Source: Vibrio pelagius (GTDB lineage: Bacteria > Pseudomonadota > Gammaproteobacteria > Enterobacterales > Vibrionaceae). Taken from it: DNA of 64,000 nt. Location of the stretch: assembly GCF_024347575.1 (NCBI RefSeq), contig NZ_AP025503.1, positions 2,852,001 to 2,916,000 of the forward strand, read 5' to 3'. The position numbers were made by a program, and so were the translations under genes. This document shows positions 28,872-39,042 of this stretch, one piece after another. Each line of letters begins with the position of its first letter. Position 1 is the first letter of the stretch. A model generated the notes under the pieces. It was given only the letters and a program-made list of their open reading frames with translations. It was not told the DNA's origin and made no database searches.

Positions 28872-31469
28872 TCACGACTTACGGCGACGCCATATCGCTA
28901 AGCCAAACAGTGACATCAATGCGCCAAGGCCAAATGAACCACCGACTTTTAGCTCAAGAACCGCTGGATCATGATCCGATGAGCGGAAATGGTCTTGGTA
29001 CTTAGGCAGGTCGCCTTTGTACTCTTCGTTGTAATCAAACAGCGTCGATTCACCACCATTGATATGCCAATCGGTCGCGTCGACCACCATGTCTTTTAAG
29101 CTCTCGCTCACCAACAGGTGGTCTAACGCACCCACTTCATCATTGTATGAGTAGCTCCAGCTGTCTGGGTGCTTCTGCGAGACCGCATTAACATAGCCGT
29201 AGTTCTTAGTAATCACCGCACCGTTATCACCAAACTGCTCAACGCCATTAATGTAAGTGTTACGCGCTGCTTTGATCTGCTTACCGTACTTCTCTTCAGA
29301 GTAATCTGTCAGCACCAGCATTGGATCTTCCATGCCATACGAGTTCATATCACCCAGAATCACTTTGTGGCCTTTGATGCCATCGAGTGCTTCGCCCAGT
29401 GCAACCGCCGCTGCAACACGGAAGTTCTCACATGAGCCTTGCTTATCGGCATCGACACCACCTTGACCGCCTTGCTCAACAGGTGCCGCATCTTCCCAAC
29501 ACTTAGAACCTTTCGATTTAAAGTGGTTAATTGCAACAGTTAACCTCTCTTTAGTGCCCTTGACCTTAAAGGTTGGCGCCAGAGAGTCACGTTGGTAGTT
29601 CTTACCATCTTCAATCACCTTGCCAGAATCGTCTAACACCTCTGGTGCTTGCTGGCTTGGCATCGCGATTACGCGGCTGTCTTTAAGCTTAACCACCTTC
29701 TTACGGTAGATAACACCCGTAGTAATCACATCAGTGCCGATCGAGTCCATTTCGTCGGTAACACCATCTCCATTCGAGTCGACGGCAACAAAGGTGTAAC
29801 GGTCTCTCTTATGCTCAATACGATCGTTCAGTTGATTCACAAGCTGTTGAATTGCCGAACCTTCACCAAAACCGTTGTTCTCGATTTCCATCAAGCCGAT
29901 AATGTCAGCATCCAAGCGAAGAATCGCATTTACAATCTTCTCTTGTTGCACTTCAAACTCAGTGATGGTGTTTGCACCACGGTTATTACCATGCTGGTTC
30001 GCATCACCACCAAATGGGGAGTTGAAGTAGTTCAGTACATTGAAGGTCGCGATACGTAGGTCGCCTTCCTCCATATCTGGTTTGTCGGTACGCGGGTCGT
30101 TGCGAACGAAGTTTTCAGTGGTGATCTGGTTAGTCGTGATCAGGCGGTACTCACCATAGCTGTAGGTCAACACACCTTCTAAACCAACAATAGTGTCATC
30201 AATACGGATATAGTCTTCCGTTGATCCATCTTGGTCGATGTCGGTACGACCAAAATCTGGGTAGAAAGGAACTTGTCCATCACCCGCTTTTTGGTCAGTC
30301 TCAACGAAAAGACGACGGTCAGCATTGTCTTCCGTTTGCTGTTTCGCTTCATCAGAACCCGCTGCGAAAAGTTGGTTTGGTTGCATGTTGATACGCTCAT
30401 GCGCCAAAACCATGTTGTTACGACGACCAGCATAGTCATAACCGAAGGTACGCGTTACACGCATATCTAGTGCTTCGGTTGTTTTCACCAACATGCCTTC
30501 GTAGCGCTCAAGTGTCGCAGCGAAGTTCTCATCGGTGTCTAATACTTCAATGGCTGTCGCTTCAGGCGCGTCCTGCTCGCCTTGTTTTAACCATTGATTG
30601 TTTTCAACTTTAAGCTGAGTGTGGTTGTAGTATTCTTGTACTTTACCTTTAACACACACCACATCACCTGCAGCTAATTCAGAGCTAGATTGATTGGTAT
30701 GAACAAATAGACCTTCAGAAGTGCTTGAGTTGAAATCATCCTCAAGAGCTTGCAGGTAGAAACCTTTAGTTAGGCCGGTAGTAACTGCGCTTACCACTCC
30801 TTTTACGAAATACTCATCGTCGGTGATGTACGGGTAGCCATCGATGAACGGCGATGTTGCGCCCTCACCTTGGATTTCTTGAATGGTGGTGAATACTGGA
30901 GCAGCGCCGTCTTGCGTACAAGCAAAGGCGTCTGGCAACTCAACATTATCTAGAGAACCTAGACCTTCAATGCTGTCTTTCGGTAGCGATACCCATTGTG
31001 AAGCATCAAACGTCGCCGATGGGGTTTGTTCAGCACGAACCAAGGTAACATCTTTACCCCAGTCGACATCGCCCATCACGCCAACCATGTCCAGCACGCT
31101 TGAGTCTGCATTCAAGATAGCCAACGGGTCATCACCATTGTGATTAGCCAATGAAGCATTAAGAATGTCAGCGACCGCTTTAATCTCATCGCTTGCACTG
31201 CTATGCGCAACAACAAGTACCTCACCAGGCGCTAAAACGTGGCCATCTAAAGGTAAAGTGGCGCCCCATGATCCGTTGCCATTCGCTGATTTAGCCAGTG
31301 AATAACCATCTAAATTAATGCTGCTGTCGCCGTTATTGGCGATCTCAACCGCTTTGTTGTAGCTGCCGCCTTCCACGTATTGTGAAATAAACAAATCAGC
31401 GTGCGCGCTTGTGGTTAACAAGCTACCAATTGCCACTGCTAGCAATGAAGGTTTGTGTAAAAGAGCCAT
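28872..31469 (-). CDS. xds: extracellular nuclease Xds / ExeM-NucH family with GlyGly-CTERM
   Basis: The 865-residue secreted DNase starts with a signal peptide (MALLHKPSLLAVAIGSLL then TSAHA), followed by a lamin-tail-like domain (about residues 25-150), an OB-fold region and an endonuclease/exonuclease/phosphatase domain (from about residue 480: RIATFNVLNYFNSP, IGLMEIENNGFG, GDMNSYG, SDHDPAVLEL). The C-terminus GGSFGLGALMSLFGLAIW then RRRKS is a GlyGly-CTERM anchor, cut by rhombosortase after type II secretion. Homologues break down extracellular DNA in V. cholerae. ATG at 31469 has AGG 8 bases upstream and is favoured over a GTG three codons earlier. Confidence 0.9.
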   Translation of the reverse strand: MALLHKPSLLAVAIGSLLTTSAHADLFISQYVEGGSYNKAVEIANNGDSSINLDGYSLAKSANGNGSWGATLPLDGHVLAPGEVLVVAHSSASDEIKAVADILNASLANHNGDDPLAILNADSSVLDMVGVMGDVDWGKDVTLVRAEQTPSATFDASQWVSLPKDSIEGLGSLDNVELPDAFACTQDGAAPVFTTIQEIQGEGATSPFIDGYPYITDDEYFVKGVVSAVTTGLTKGFYLQALEDDFNSSTSEGLFVHTNQSSSELAAGDVVCVKGKVQEYYNHTQLKVENNQWLKQGEQDAPEATAIEVLDTDENFAATLERYEGMLVKTTEALDMRVTRTFGYDYAGRRNNMVLAHERINMQPNQLFAAGSDEAKQQTEDNADRRLFVETDQKAGDGQVPFYPDFGRTDIDQDGSTEDYIRIDDTIVGLEGVLTYSYGEYRLITTNQITTENFVRNDPRTDKPDMEEGDLRIATFNVLNYFNSPFGGDANQHGNNRGANTITEFEVQQEKIVNAILRLDADIIGLMEIENNGFGEGSAIQQLVNQLNDRIEHKRDRYTFVAVDSNGDGVTDEMDSIGTDVITTGVIYRKKVVKLKDSRVIAMPSQQAPEVLDDSGKVIEDGKNYQRDSLAPTFKVKGTKERLTVAINHFKSKGSKCWEDAAPVEQGGQGGVDADKQGSCENFRVAAAVALGEALDGIKGHKVILGDMNSYGMEDPMLVLTDYSEEKYGKQIKAARNTYINGVEQFGDNGAVITKNYGYVNAVSQKHPDSWSYSYNDEVGALDHLLVSESLKDMVVDATDWHINGGESTLFDYNEEYKGDLPKYQDHFRSSDHDPAVLELKVGGSFGLGALMSLFGLAIWRRRKS

Positions 31470-31776
31470 CCGTTTCACCTGAGTTCATCGATTTATAATT
31501 ACTGCCATTTAAGGTCAGTCATGTATTTTGTGGTAACTATCAGGTTTATTTATGAAAGGAATAAGTCAATTGGCAAGAAAATGGGGAACTTATCACTTTG
31601 GAATCGTTAATTGTTTGGCACGCTATATATTTCCAACAAAAACAGAAATGAGTGAAATTTTATAGACCTCAAGCCTAATCAATAAGACCTTCTGCACAGT
31701 ATAGAACTCGTAAATATGGCAGCCATTAATCAATTCAAACAGTACCATTGAGGGAGGCTTATATCGAACGAGCACT
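31470..31776. other. AT-rich intergenic region between the nuclease gene and trpS
   Basis: No credible gene or RNA is seen. A 70-codon open frame crosses this region and the trpS terminator, but has no homology or ribosome-binding site and is discarded. The region presumably holds the nuclease promoter. Confidence 0.5.
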
Positions 31777-31811
31777 AAAAAGCCCAAAGTAAACACGGTC
31801 ACTTTGGGCTT
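31777..31811 (-). terminator. terminator of trpS
   Basis: AAGCCCAAAGT (31780-31790) and ACTTTGGGCTT (31801-31811) form a perfect 11-base-pair stem. On the minus strand the stem is followed by TTTTT. It lies 30 bases after trpS and likely ends the damX-dam-rpe-gph-trpS unit. Confidence 0.9.
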
Positions 31812-31840
31812 AGATTTATTGCAGAAGGTTTTCATTCACC

Positions 31841-32857
31841 CTATGGGCGAGTCACAAAACCCACCGCTTCGTACGCTTTCTTCAGCGTTACCGCAGCGCG
31901 CTCAGAGGCTTTTTCTGCACCCGCTTTCATTACGGCGTCCATGTAAGCACGATCTTCACGGATGCGACGGTATTCAGCTTGAATGGGTTCTAGCATCTCA
32001 ACGATAGCTGCGCCAACGTCTTTCTTGAATGGACCGTACATCTCTACGCCTTGGTATTGCGCTTCAATCTCTTCAAACGTTTTACCTGTGGCTGCTGAAT
32101 ACAGACCCATCAGGTTAGAGATACCTGCTTTGTTTTCCCAATCATGAGCAATGCGTGGTGGCATCTCTGCATCAGTTTGAGCTTTATTGATCTTCTTGAT
32201 GATCGACTTAGGCTCTTCCAGCAGAGTAATCACGTTCTTGCGGTTGTCATCAGACTTAGACATCTTCTTGGTTGCATCTTGTAGGCTCATGACACGTGCA
32301 TTCACGGTTGGGATGTACGGCTCTGGCACTTCGAAGATTGGCTGCTCTGGAGAGTAGATGTTATTGAAGCGAGTTGCAATATCACGCGCTAGCTCCAGGT
32401 GCTGCTTCTGGTCGCTACCTACTGGTACTTGATGAGCACCGTAAAGCAGGATATCTGCAGCCATCAGTACTGGGTAATCAAACAGACCTACGTTTACATC
32501 GTTTGAGTGACGCGCAGATTTGTCTTTGAACTGAGTCATACGGCTTAGTTCACCCATCTGCGTGTAACAGTTAAGAAGCCAACCAAGTTGAGCATGCTCT
32601 GGTACGTGTGACTGAACAAATAGCGTGCTCTTCTTTGGGTCAACACCGACAGCAAGACAGATAGCTAGTGCGTCTAGAGTCGCTTCATGCAGCGCTTTAG
32701 GATCTTGACGAACCGTAACCGCGTGAAGGTCTACAACACAGTATTGGCAATCGTAGTCATCTTGCATCTGTTGCCATTGACGTAGAGCACCCAAGTAGTT
32801 ACCGATACTTAGTTCACCTGATGGTTGAACACCACTCAATACAATGGGCTTGCTCAT
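31841..32857 (-). CDS. trpS: tryptophanyl-tRNA synthetase
   Basis: The 338-residue class I synthetase has the HIGH-like motif [13 protein letters not shown] (about 12-24) and the KMSKS loop KKMSKSDDN (about 195-203). The length is normal (E. coli 334). It is the last gene of the damX-dam-rpe-gph-trpS cluster, 151 bases after gph, and separated from it by a terminator-like hairpin. Confidence 0.97.
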   Translation of the reverse strand: MSKPIVLSGVQPSGELSIGNYLGALRQWQQMQDDYDCQYCVVDLHAVTVRQDPKALHEATLDALAICLAVGVDPKKSTLFVQSHVPEHAQLGWLLNCYTQMGELSRMTQFKDKSARHSNDVNVGLFDYPVLMAADILLYGAHQVPVGSDQKQHLELARDIATRFNNIYSPEQPIFEVPEPYIPTVNARVMSLQDATKKMSKSDDNRKNVITLLEEPKSIIKKINKAQTDAEMPPRIAHDWENKAGISNLMGLYSAATGKTFEEIEAQYQGVEMYGPFKKDVGAAIVEMLEPIQAEYRRIREDRAYMDAVMKAGAEKASERAAVTLKKAYEAVGFVTRP

Positions 32858-32921
32858 GGTTTTAATTCCTTTGCTTATTCGCTAAGTCAATTGATGGCTT
32901 AGCTTCTTAACTTAAATATAG

Positions 32922-32950
32922 AAAAGCCGCACAGCTCTTTCTGTACGGCT
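32922..32950 (-). terminator. terminator-like hairpin between gph and trpS
   Basis: On the minus strand AGCCGTACAG and CTGTGCGGCT pair (one mismatch) around AAAGAG, followed by TTTTC. It lies 50-80 bases after the gph stop and may reduce, rather than block, read-through into trpS. Confidence 0.7.
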
Positions 32951-33008
32951 CATCCAGTGTACTCATTGACAAGTATTTTGCTAGTAGGTTAGCTAACTTT
33001 TGTCCGCA

Positions 33009-33695
33009 TTATGCCGAAACGAGAACGACATCTAGTAATTGAGCAACGCTATCGGCCACATAGTCAGGGTTTGATGCTGAAATAGGCTCACCATGGTTGT
33101 AACCGTAAGTCAGACCAAACGAGTGACAACCTGCATTCTTCGCCGCTTTGATGTCATTGCTTGAGTCACCGACCATCAGCATTTCATCCGCTTTTACGTT
33201 GTGCTTTTCTAGCAGCCAGTTTAGCGCTACTGGGTTTGGTTTCTTTTCAGGGAACGAGTCGCCACCCAGCACATCAACAAAGTATTTATCGATACCGTGC
33301 TGCGCTAGCACATCTGGCACAAACTTCGATGGCTTGTTAGTTACCAATGCCATAGTGAAGCCCGCTTTATGCAGCTCAGCCAGTGTCTCTTTTACTGATG
33401 GGTAAAGATGACTCAGCTTATGGCCGCCCTGCTCGTAGAAATCATCAAACAAAATTCGTGCTTTTTTCAGAAGCTCTGGCTCTAAGCTTGGATCGACAGT
33501 TAGGTTGCGGCTCAGTGAACGCCCGATCAGTACGTCAGCACCATTCCCTACATAATCACGAACTTGTTCTTCACTCACTGAAGGGAAGCCTAGCTCCTGA
33601 CAAGCTTGGTCAGCAGCTACTGCCAAATCAGGCACGCTGTCTAACAAGGTTCCATCCAAATCAAAGGCGATCAGTTTTATTGAGCTTAATGACAT
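33009..33695 (-). CDS. gph: phosphoglycolate phosphatase
   Basis: The 228-residue HAD-family phosphatase has motif I FDLDGTLLDSVPDL (about 10-23), motif II VTNKP, motif III lysine in FPEKKPNP and motif IV MVGDSSNDI (about 174-182). It removes phosphate from 2-phosphoglycolate made during DNA repair. It lies between rpe and trpS as in E. coli. Confidence 0.95.
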   Translation of the reverse strand: MSLSSIKLIAFDLDGTLLDSVPDLAVAADQACQELGFPSVSEEQVRDYVGNGADVLIGRSLSRNLTVDPSLEPELLKKARILFDDFYEQGGHKLSHLYPSVKETLAELHKAGFTMALVTNKPSKFVPDVLAQHGIDKYFVDVLGGDSFPEKKPNPVALNWLLEKHNVKADEMLMVGDSSNDIKAAKNAGCHSFGLTYGYNHGEPISASNPDYVADSVAQLLDVVLVSA

Positions 33696-33745
33696 CTTAC
33701 TTTCCTATTAATTATATTCGTCTCATGTGTTGATCAATAAGACGT

Positions 33746-33773
33746 AAAAAAGGGGCCAATCAGCCCCTTTATC
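33746..33773 (-). terminator. terminator of rpe
   Basis: AAAGGGGC and GCCCCTTT pair around a 6-base loop, with a T-run on the minus strand. It lies between rpe (ends 33814) and gph (starts 33695). Confidence 0.85.
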
Positions 33774-33813
33774 TAAATTCATTAGTTTAGGTCAACAGAC
33801 CCTAGTTCTACTT

Positions 33814-34488
33814 TTATGCGTTAACTTTTGCAAGCTCTGCACGCATCTCATCGATCACTTCTTTGTAATCTGGCTGGTTGAAAATTGCAGAACCTGCAAC
33901 AAACATGTCTGCACCCGCTTCTGCAATTTCGCGAATGTTATCTACTTTTACACCACCATCAATCTCAAGGCGGATATCGCGGCCTGATTCATCGATCATC
34001 TTACGAACAGCGCGTAACTTATCTAAGGTGTGCGGAATGAAAGATTGACCACCAAAGCCTGGATTTACCGACATCAGTAGAATTAAGTCAACCTTGTCCA
34101 TGATGTAGTCTAGGCAAGAAAGCGGTGTCGCTGGGTTTAGAACTACACCCGCTTTACAGCCGTGCTCTTTAATAAGCTGTAGTGTGCGGTCGATGTGCTC
34201 AGAAGCTTCAACGTGGAAAGTGATCATCGATGCGCCCGCTTTTGCGAAATCAGGTACGATGTTATCAACAGGCTTCACCATTAAGTGTACGTCGATTGGT
34301 GCGGTAATACCGTAATCTCGAAGCGCTTTACAGATAGGCGCACCAAAAGTCAGGTTTGGTACGTAGTGGTTATCCATCACATCAAAGTGCACAACGTCAG
34401 CACCCGCTGCAAGAACACGTTCTACGTCCTCACCAAGACGAGCAAAATCTGCAGACAAAATAGATGGAGCGATTAGAAAATCTTTCAT
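33814..34488 (-). CDS. rpe: ribulose-phosphate 3-epimerase
   Basis: The 224-residue TIM-barrel enzyme interconverts ribulose 5-phosphate and xylulose 5-phosphate in the pentose phosphate pathway. It begins [22 protein letters not shown] and has the metal-binding [13 protein letters not shown] (Asp near residue 34) and [14 protein letters not shown]. Start at 34488 has GAGG upstream; 13 codons upstream in the open frame are not conserved. It follows dam on the minus strand. Confidence 0.96.
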   Translation of the reverse strand: MKDFLIAPSILSADFARLGEDVERVLAAGADVVHFDVMDNHYVPNLTFGAPICKALRDYGITAPIDVHLMVKPVDNIVPDFAKAGASMITFHVEASEHIDRTLQLIKEHGCKAGVVLNPATPLSCLDYIMDKVDLILLMSVNPGFGGQSFIPHTLDKLRAVRKMIDESGRDIRLEIDGGVKVDNIREIAEAGADMFVAGSAIFNQPDYKEVIDEMRAELAKVNA

Positions 34489-34698
34489 ACCAGACCTCTT
34501 AAGAGTGAGTAAAATACGCGAATACACCGCCTTGGTGGCATCTCATACACAAATACAAGACTCAATCCCAAGACTATCTGGTGCGCAATTCTACCTAACC
34601 GATGAAAGAGATCCTAGCAGTTCAAGGGAATTGTTTATCAAAGTGCCAAGTCAAAAGATCTACCAACCAAATGAGCATCTTGATTCATCAAAATACGA

Positions 34699-35538
34699 CT
34701 ATTGTGCTGCTTGTTGATTTTTCTCTGCATGAAACAGCGCCAGTAGCTCGTCGACTTTATTACGCCCTGCTCCGTTACGACTAATAGTACGTTTTACTTT
34801 CACAACGTTAAGGTCCGCACCGTGATACAGACGACGTGTCAAAGTGGTGTCGTGATTAGAGATCAACACTGGAATACCACGCTCGATTGCGGTTTTCTCA
34901 GCAATATCAGCGAGTGCAGCTTGATCATCCAGTGAAAAGCCATTCCCTGCATAAGAGGTAAAATTAGCCGTAGTAGAAAGCGGTGCATAAGGGGGGTCAC
35001 AATACACCACACACCCTTTACGAGCGCGGCTAAAAGTTTCGCTGTAGCCTTCGCAAACAAATGTCGCTTTCTTGGCTTTTTCAGCAAAGAACTCTAGCTC
35101 TGCTTCTGGGAAGTAAGGCTTCTTGTAAGATCCGAACGGCACGTTAAAACCACCTTTTTTGTTGTAACGACATAAGCCATTAAAACCAAAGCGGTTCATG
35201 TACAAAAATGCCAACGAACGGTACATCACGTTATCCGTATTGTTGAATTGTGCACGAATATCTAAGTACGCTTCTTTGCGGTTATTTTCAGGACAAAACC
35301 AGCGTTTTGCTTCTGTAATGTAGGTCTCAGGATCGGTCTTGAGGAGATTGTATAAGTTGATCAGATCAGGATTGATGTCAGCCAGTAAATATTGGTCATA
35401 ATCCGTGTTCAGAAACACTGAACCGGCACCAACAAATGGTTCCACCAATTTACGAGCAGGCGGCAAGTGGCGTTGGATATCTTCTACTAGGCCATATTTA
35501 CCACCAGCCCATTTTAGAAAGGCACGCTGCTTTTTCAT
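34699..35538 (-). CDS. dam: DNA adenine methyltransferase (GATC)
   Basis: The 279-residue enzyme methylates the adenine of GATC, guiding mismatch repair, replication timing and, in vibrios, chromosome II replication. It has the AdoMet motif LVEPFVGAGSVFLN (about 31-44) and catalytic CDPPYAPLS (about 180-188). It follows damX by 69 bases, the classic arrangement. Confidence 0.96.
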   Translation of the reverse strand: MKKQRAFLKWAGGKYGLVEDIQRHLPPARKLVEPFVGAGSVFLNTDYDQYLLADINPDLINLYNLLKTDPETYITEAKRWFCPENNRKEAYLDIRAQFNNTDNVMYRSLAFLYMNRFGFNGLCRYNKKGGFNVPFGSYKKPYFPEAELEFFAEKAKKATFVCEGYSETFSRARKGCVVYCDPPYAPLSTTANFTSYAGNGFSLDDQAALADIAEKTAIERGIPVLISNHDTTLTRRLYHGADLNVVKVKRTISRNGAGRNKVDELLALFHAEKNQQAAQ

Positions 35539-35607
35539 TTACTGCTCTATCTATCAACTCAAAAATAAGGCTGCGGAATGTAACATATTTTGAGGCGAAG
35601 CTCAGCG

Positions 35608-37152
35608 TTATTTCGCACGTTCTATCTCTCGATGCACTTGATTCATCGATTTTGCCCAAGGTTCCTGTGCTTGTAAGTCTTTTGATAGTGACTCTACCGC
35701 ATCTCGCGCCATTTGAATGGTTGGATAATCTTGGTAGGTGACAATGAACCACTCGACATCATTACGAACCGTTGGGTAGATACGCACCTCATCCGCAATG
35801 TCATACTGCTCAATGAAAGACTGAACATCTTCAAGTTCGGTCATCGCACCTAGCTGCAGGGTATAGGCACGTGGTGATAAGGCTTTAAGTTCATCCCTCG
35901 CAAACGAGAAAGTGATGGTTTTCGCGGGAGCTTGTGCCGCTTCTTGGGCAGCCAGTTCCGCTTGTTCACGAGCAACACCTTCATCATCACTGGCAGCTTC
36001 AAGCGCTGCCTGAGACGGAGCAATGACTTCATCGCGAGTTTGAGAACTATTTGCCTCAACCGCATCATCGATGTTCTGGGTATCGACTGTCTCTGGCTTA
36101 CCTTCTAGAAGCGCATCAACAACGTCCGAAGTAATAACAACACGTTGCTGAGTATCTTGCTCTGCTCCAACGCTGACAGTCTCTTCAACCACAACTGGAG
36201 GTAGAGAAGAGGTATCATCTTCCGCCCCAACATAACGAGCATCACTATCAGAATTTGGCGCAGTCACATCTTCCAAATTCTCGTCATTTTGGTTTTCTTT
36301 CGTTTCAAAGGTAGGAATCGCCGTCTGCTCAATTGGGGCGATCAGAGATTCGGCTTTATCGTCAGGGGTTGGCTGGCTAAGCATCCACCAGTAACCGCCA
36401 CCAATCACAACCAATAACAAAGCCACCAAAATTGCGATGTTGGTTGGTGAACCAATAATTGAGCGAATAATAATCCTTTTTTCCACTTTTAACTCTCCTA
36501 GAGCCATTAATTCCCCCGGCAGAGGCGCAGCCTTCCTAAATGCGCTTCGTACCCGATTTTCCATATCGTCTTCCACATAACGCACCACCAGCGACTCAAA
36601 AAACTGCACTGCTTCTTGCTCTGATAGAGGCTCAATCTCAAGGTCAATAGGTTTATGATCTTGCCCATAACTCAAACGAGTTAAGAGAGAATCTAAATGC
36701 CCCACTTCTGAAAATAGAACGACATTAATCGTCCATTGAGGGTTATTTTGCGCTTCAAGCACCAACAACCACAGCTCCGATACTAATACTTCCGATAAGC
36801 GGTGGGCATTATCAACCACGATCACTACATCACACGAATTGCCATCGAGGATTCGCGTTAAGCTATCACTTAGGGTGTCATGTTGATTAAAAAGAGGATC
36901 AGATACAATTTGGCTTAGGATAAGCGCACGATGTTGTTGGTCGTCTTGATTGGGGTGGCAAAACAGTAGGCATTGGTTTTTGTCGGTCGCCCAAGCTTCA
37001 AGGTAGCGTTGCGCTAACCATGTTTTCCCTGAACCGGGCTTCCCCGCTACAGTCACTAAGTTTGAACCAAAATTGGTGAGCAGTTGCAACCGCTCTAGCA
37101 GCTCAACCTGAGACTCTAACTCCAATACTCTTAATTCATGAGCCAAACTCAT
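35608..37152 (-). CDS. damX: cell division protein DamX with N-terminal AAA-type ATPase and SPOR domain
   Basis: The 514-residue protein has a P-loop region (Walker A VAGKPGSGKTWL, about 37-48; Walker B-like VVIVVDNAHRL, about 108) like ExeA/GspA ATPases. One membrane segment (about 236-255, IAILVALLLVVIGGGYWWML) and a long acidic linker follow, then a C-terminal SPOR domain (about 430-510, YTLQLGAMTELEDVQSFI). SPOR binds septal peptidoglycan. E. coli DamX (428 residues) has the membrane and SPOR parts but no such complete ATPase domain. It lies between aroB and dam. Confidence 0.88.
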   Translation of the reverse strand: MSLAHELRVLELESQVELLERLQLLTNFGSNLVTVAGKPGSGKTWLAQRYLEAWATDKNQCLLFCHPNQDDQQHRALILSQIVSDPLFNQHDTLSDSLTRILDGNSCDVVIVVDNAHRLSEVLVSELWLLVLEAQNNPQWTINVVLFSEVGHLDSLLTRLSYGQDHKPIDLEIEPLSEQEAVQFFESLVVRYVEDDMENRVRSAFRKAAPLPGELMALGELKVEKRIIIRSIIGSPTNIAILVALLLVVIGGGYWWMLSQPTPDDKAESLIAPIEQTAIPTFETKENQNDENLEDVTAPNSDSDARYVGAEDDTSSLPPVVVEETVSVGAEQDTQQRVVITSDVVDALLEGKPETVDTQNIDDAVEANSSQTRDEVIAPSQAALEAASDDEGVAREQAELAAQEAAQAPAKTITFSFARDELKALSPRAYTLQLGAMTELEDVQSFIEQYDIADEVRIYPTVRNDVEWFIVTYQDYPTIQMARDAVESLSKDLQAQEPWAKSMNQVHREIERAK

Positions 37153-37193
37153 TAGGCTTCCCTACTGACAAATCAACCAAACATCGAGATTGT

Positions 37194-37222
37194 CACTCTG
37201 AACCACAAAACGGTTCAGAGTA
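37194..37222. repeat. inverted repeat between aroB and damX
   Basis: ACTCTGAACC (37195-37204) and GGTTCAGAGT (37212-37221) form a perfect 10-base-pair stem with a 7-base loop. No T-tract follows on the minus strand, so it is not a normal terminator; it may be an mRNA stability element. Confidence 0.55.
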
Positions 37223-37236
37223 ACGTGACTTCTTGC

Positions 37237-38325
37237 TTAAAGCGTACGACAGAAATCAATCGCTTGTTTGATGATGTCCTGAGGTACATCGGCAACCACC
37301 TCTGCTGTACCAATGCTGGTTGGTAGAACAAGGCGGAGCTGACCAGAGAGCACTTTTTTATCGCGCATCATGTGCTTCATGAAATCTTCAAAAGACATGC
37401 TTTCTGGAGTATGAATCGGCAACTTAGCACTCTTGAGTATAGAGATAATACGCTCAAGTTGTTGCTCAGTAATCAAGCCCTGCAGCTGCGCTGTTTTCGC
37501 CGCCATTACAGTGCCAGATGAAACCGCTTCACCGTGTAGCCAATTACCATAGCCTAGTTCTGCTTCAATCGCATGACCAAATGTATGACCTAGGTTCAAT
37601 AACGCACGGATTCCTGACTCTTTCTCATCTTGCGCCACGACTTCAGCTTTAATCGCACAACAACGAGCAATCGCCGTGGTTAGTGCTTGTTCGTCGAGTT
37701 GATATAGCTTTTCTAGGTTCTCTTCAAGCCAGCTAAAGAAGACTTCGTCGTAGATGATGCCATACTTGATCACTTCAGCAATACCCGCCGCAAACTCACG
37801 CTCAGGTAGAGTCGATAGACAGTTGGTATCAATGATCACTGATTTCGGTTGATAGAAAGCACCGATCATGTTTTTACCCATAGGGTGGTTAACCGCAGTT
37901 TTCCCCCCTACCGACGAGTCAACTTGTGAAAGCAGAGTTGTTGGAATCTGAACGAAATCAATACCGCGCTGGTAACAAGCCGCTGCAAAGCCGACCAGGT
38001 CACCTATCACACCGCCACCTAAAGCAATCACGACCACATCGCGGCTGTAATTTCCTTCAAGCATGTAGCTCATTACGGTGTTAAAGGTCTCAAGCGTCTT
38101 GTATTGCTCGCCATCAGGCAGCTCTAGCAGAGACGCTTGACAGCCAACATCACTTAAAAGCGATAAAATTTTATCCGCATACAAAGGTGCAACTGTGACA
38201 TTAGTGATCACAACGACTTTTTGTTTGCCTGATAAAAAAGAAAGGTACGCCGGGTCTTCAAATAACCCGGCGCCGATAGAGATTGGGTAGCTACGCTCAG
38301 CTAGATTGACCGTAATCCGTTCCAT
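37237..38325 (-). CDS. aroB: 3-dehydroquinate synthase
   Basis: The 362-residue NAD+-dependent metal enzyme makes 3-dehydroquinate, the second step of the shikimate pathway. It has [21 protein letters not shown], the NAD and substrate site (about 100-120), and zinc ligands including His in [12 protein letters not shown] and HGEAV. It lies 24 bases after aroK, the preceding kinase. Confidence 0.97.
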   Translation of the reverse strand: MERITVNLAERSYPISIGAGLFEDPAYLSFLSGKQKVVVITNVTVAPLYADKILSLLSDVGCQASLLELPDGEQYKTLETFNTVMSYMLEGNYSRDVVVIALGGGVIGDLVGFAAACYQRGIDFVQIPTTLLSQVDSSVGGKTAVNHPMGKNMIGAFYQPKSVIIDTNCLSTLPEREFAAGIAEVIKYGIIYDEVFFSWLEENLEKLYQLDEQALTTAIARCCAIKAEVVAQDEKESGIRALLNLGHTFGHAIEAELGYGNWLHGEAVSSGTVMAAKTAQLQGLITEQQLERIISILKSAKLPIHTPESMSFEDFMKHMMRDKKVLSGQLRLVLPTSIGTAEVVADVPQDIIKQAIDFCRTL

Positions 38326-38349
38326 GGTTTGCTCTCCGAAAAATTGAAC

Positions 38350-38868
38350 TTAACGTTCTTCTAGCATTTTTACGATCTGGTTGGCTACCACTTTTGCACT
38401 TTGATCGTCAGTACGAACTGTGTAGTCCGCCACTTCTTCGTAGAGTGCGTTGCGAGTCATTGCTAGATCTTCTAGCACATCACGCGGGTTATCCGTTTGA
38501 AGTAGAGGGCGCTTCTTGTCGCGGTTTGTGCGCGCAAGTTGCTTTTCAATTGTTGTTTCAAGGTAAACAACAATACCTCGTGCAGATAGACGGTTGCGAT
38601 TTTCTTTGCTCATTACTGAACCACCGCCTGTCGCAAGAACAATACCTTGCTCTTCTGTCAGATCGTTGATTACAGATTCTTCGCGTTTACGGAAACCTTC
38701 TTCACCTTCTACATCAAATACCCAAGCGATGTCTGCGCCAGTGCGCTCTTCGATTACAGTATCAGAGTCCAGAAACTCCATGTGCAGTTGGGAAGCTAGG
38801 TGTCTACCAATTGTACTTTTGCCGGCACCCATTGGGCCAACAAGAAAAATATTGCGTTTCTCAGCCAT
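38350..38868 (-). CDS. aroK: shikimate kinase I
   Basis: The 172-residue kinase phosphorylates shikimate; it has Walker [14 protein letters not shown] (about 10-22), substrate-binding DSD (about 34) and [11 protein letters not shown]. It begins the aroKB pair after pilQ, as in other gammaproteobacteria. Confidence 0.97.
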   Translation of the reverse strand: MAEKRNIFLVGPMGAGKSTIGRHLASQLHMEFLDSDTVIEERTGADIAWVFDVEGEEGFRKREESVINDLTEEQGIVLATGGGSVMSKENRNRLSARGIVVYLETTIEKQLARTNRDKKRPLLQTDNPRDVLEDLAMTRNALYEEVADYTVRTDDQSAKVVANQIVKMLEER

Positions 38869-38947
38869 GTTTAGCAGTAATTTACAACGTTAATTCAATG
38901 ACATCGCCACAAGGTAGGTCAGTAGTAATACTGAAATTAAAAGGCCC

Positions 38948-39010
38948 GTGGCACCGATTCCTCACAGATAATTCGTGATAAGACCCGAAATTATCAAGGT
39001 TAGGTGCCAC
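38948..39010. repeat. long-loop inverted repeat between pilQ and aroK
   Basis: GTGGCACC (38948-38955) and GGTGCCAC (39003-39010) are perfect 8-base inverted copies 47 bases apart. The region lies just after pilQ and before aroK on the minus strand. The spacing is large for a hairpin, so the function is uncertain. Confidence 0.35.
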
Positions 39011-39042
39011 TAATGCAACTTTATTTTTAATCTAATTGTCCG

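Noticed and set aside
31623..31835. 70-codon minus-strand open frame downstream of trpS
   Set aside because: It runs across the trpS terminator hairpin, has no ribosome-binding site and no recognisable family; it is chance coding in AT-rich DNA.
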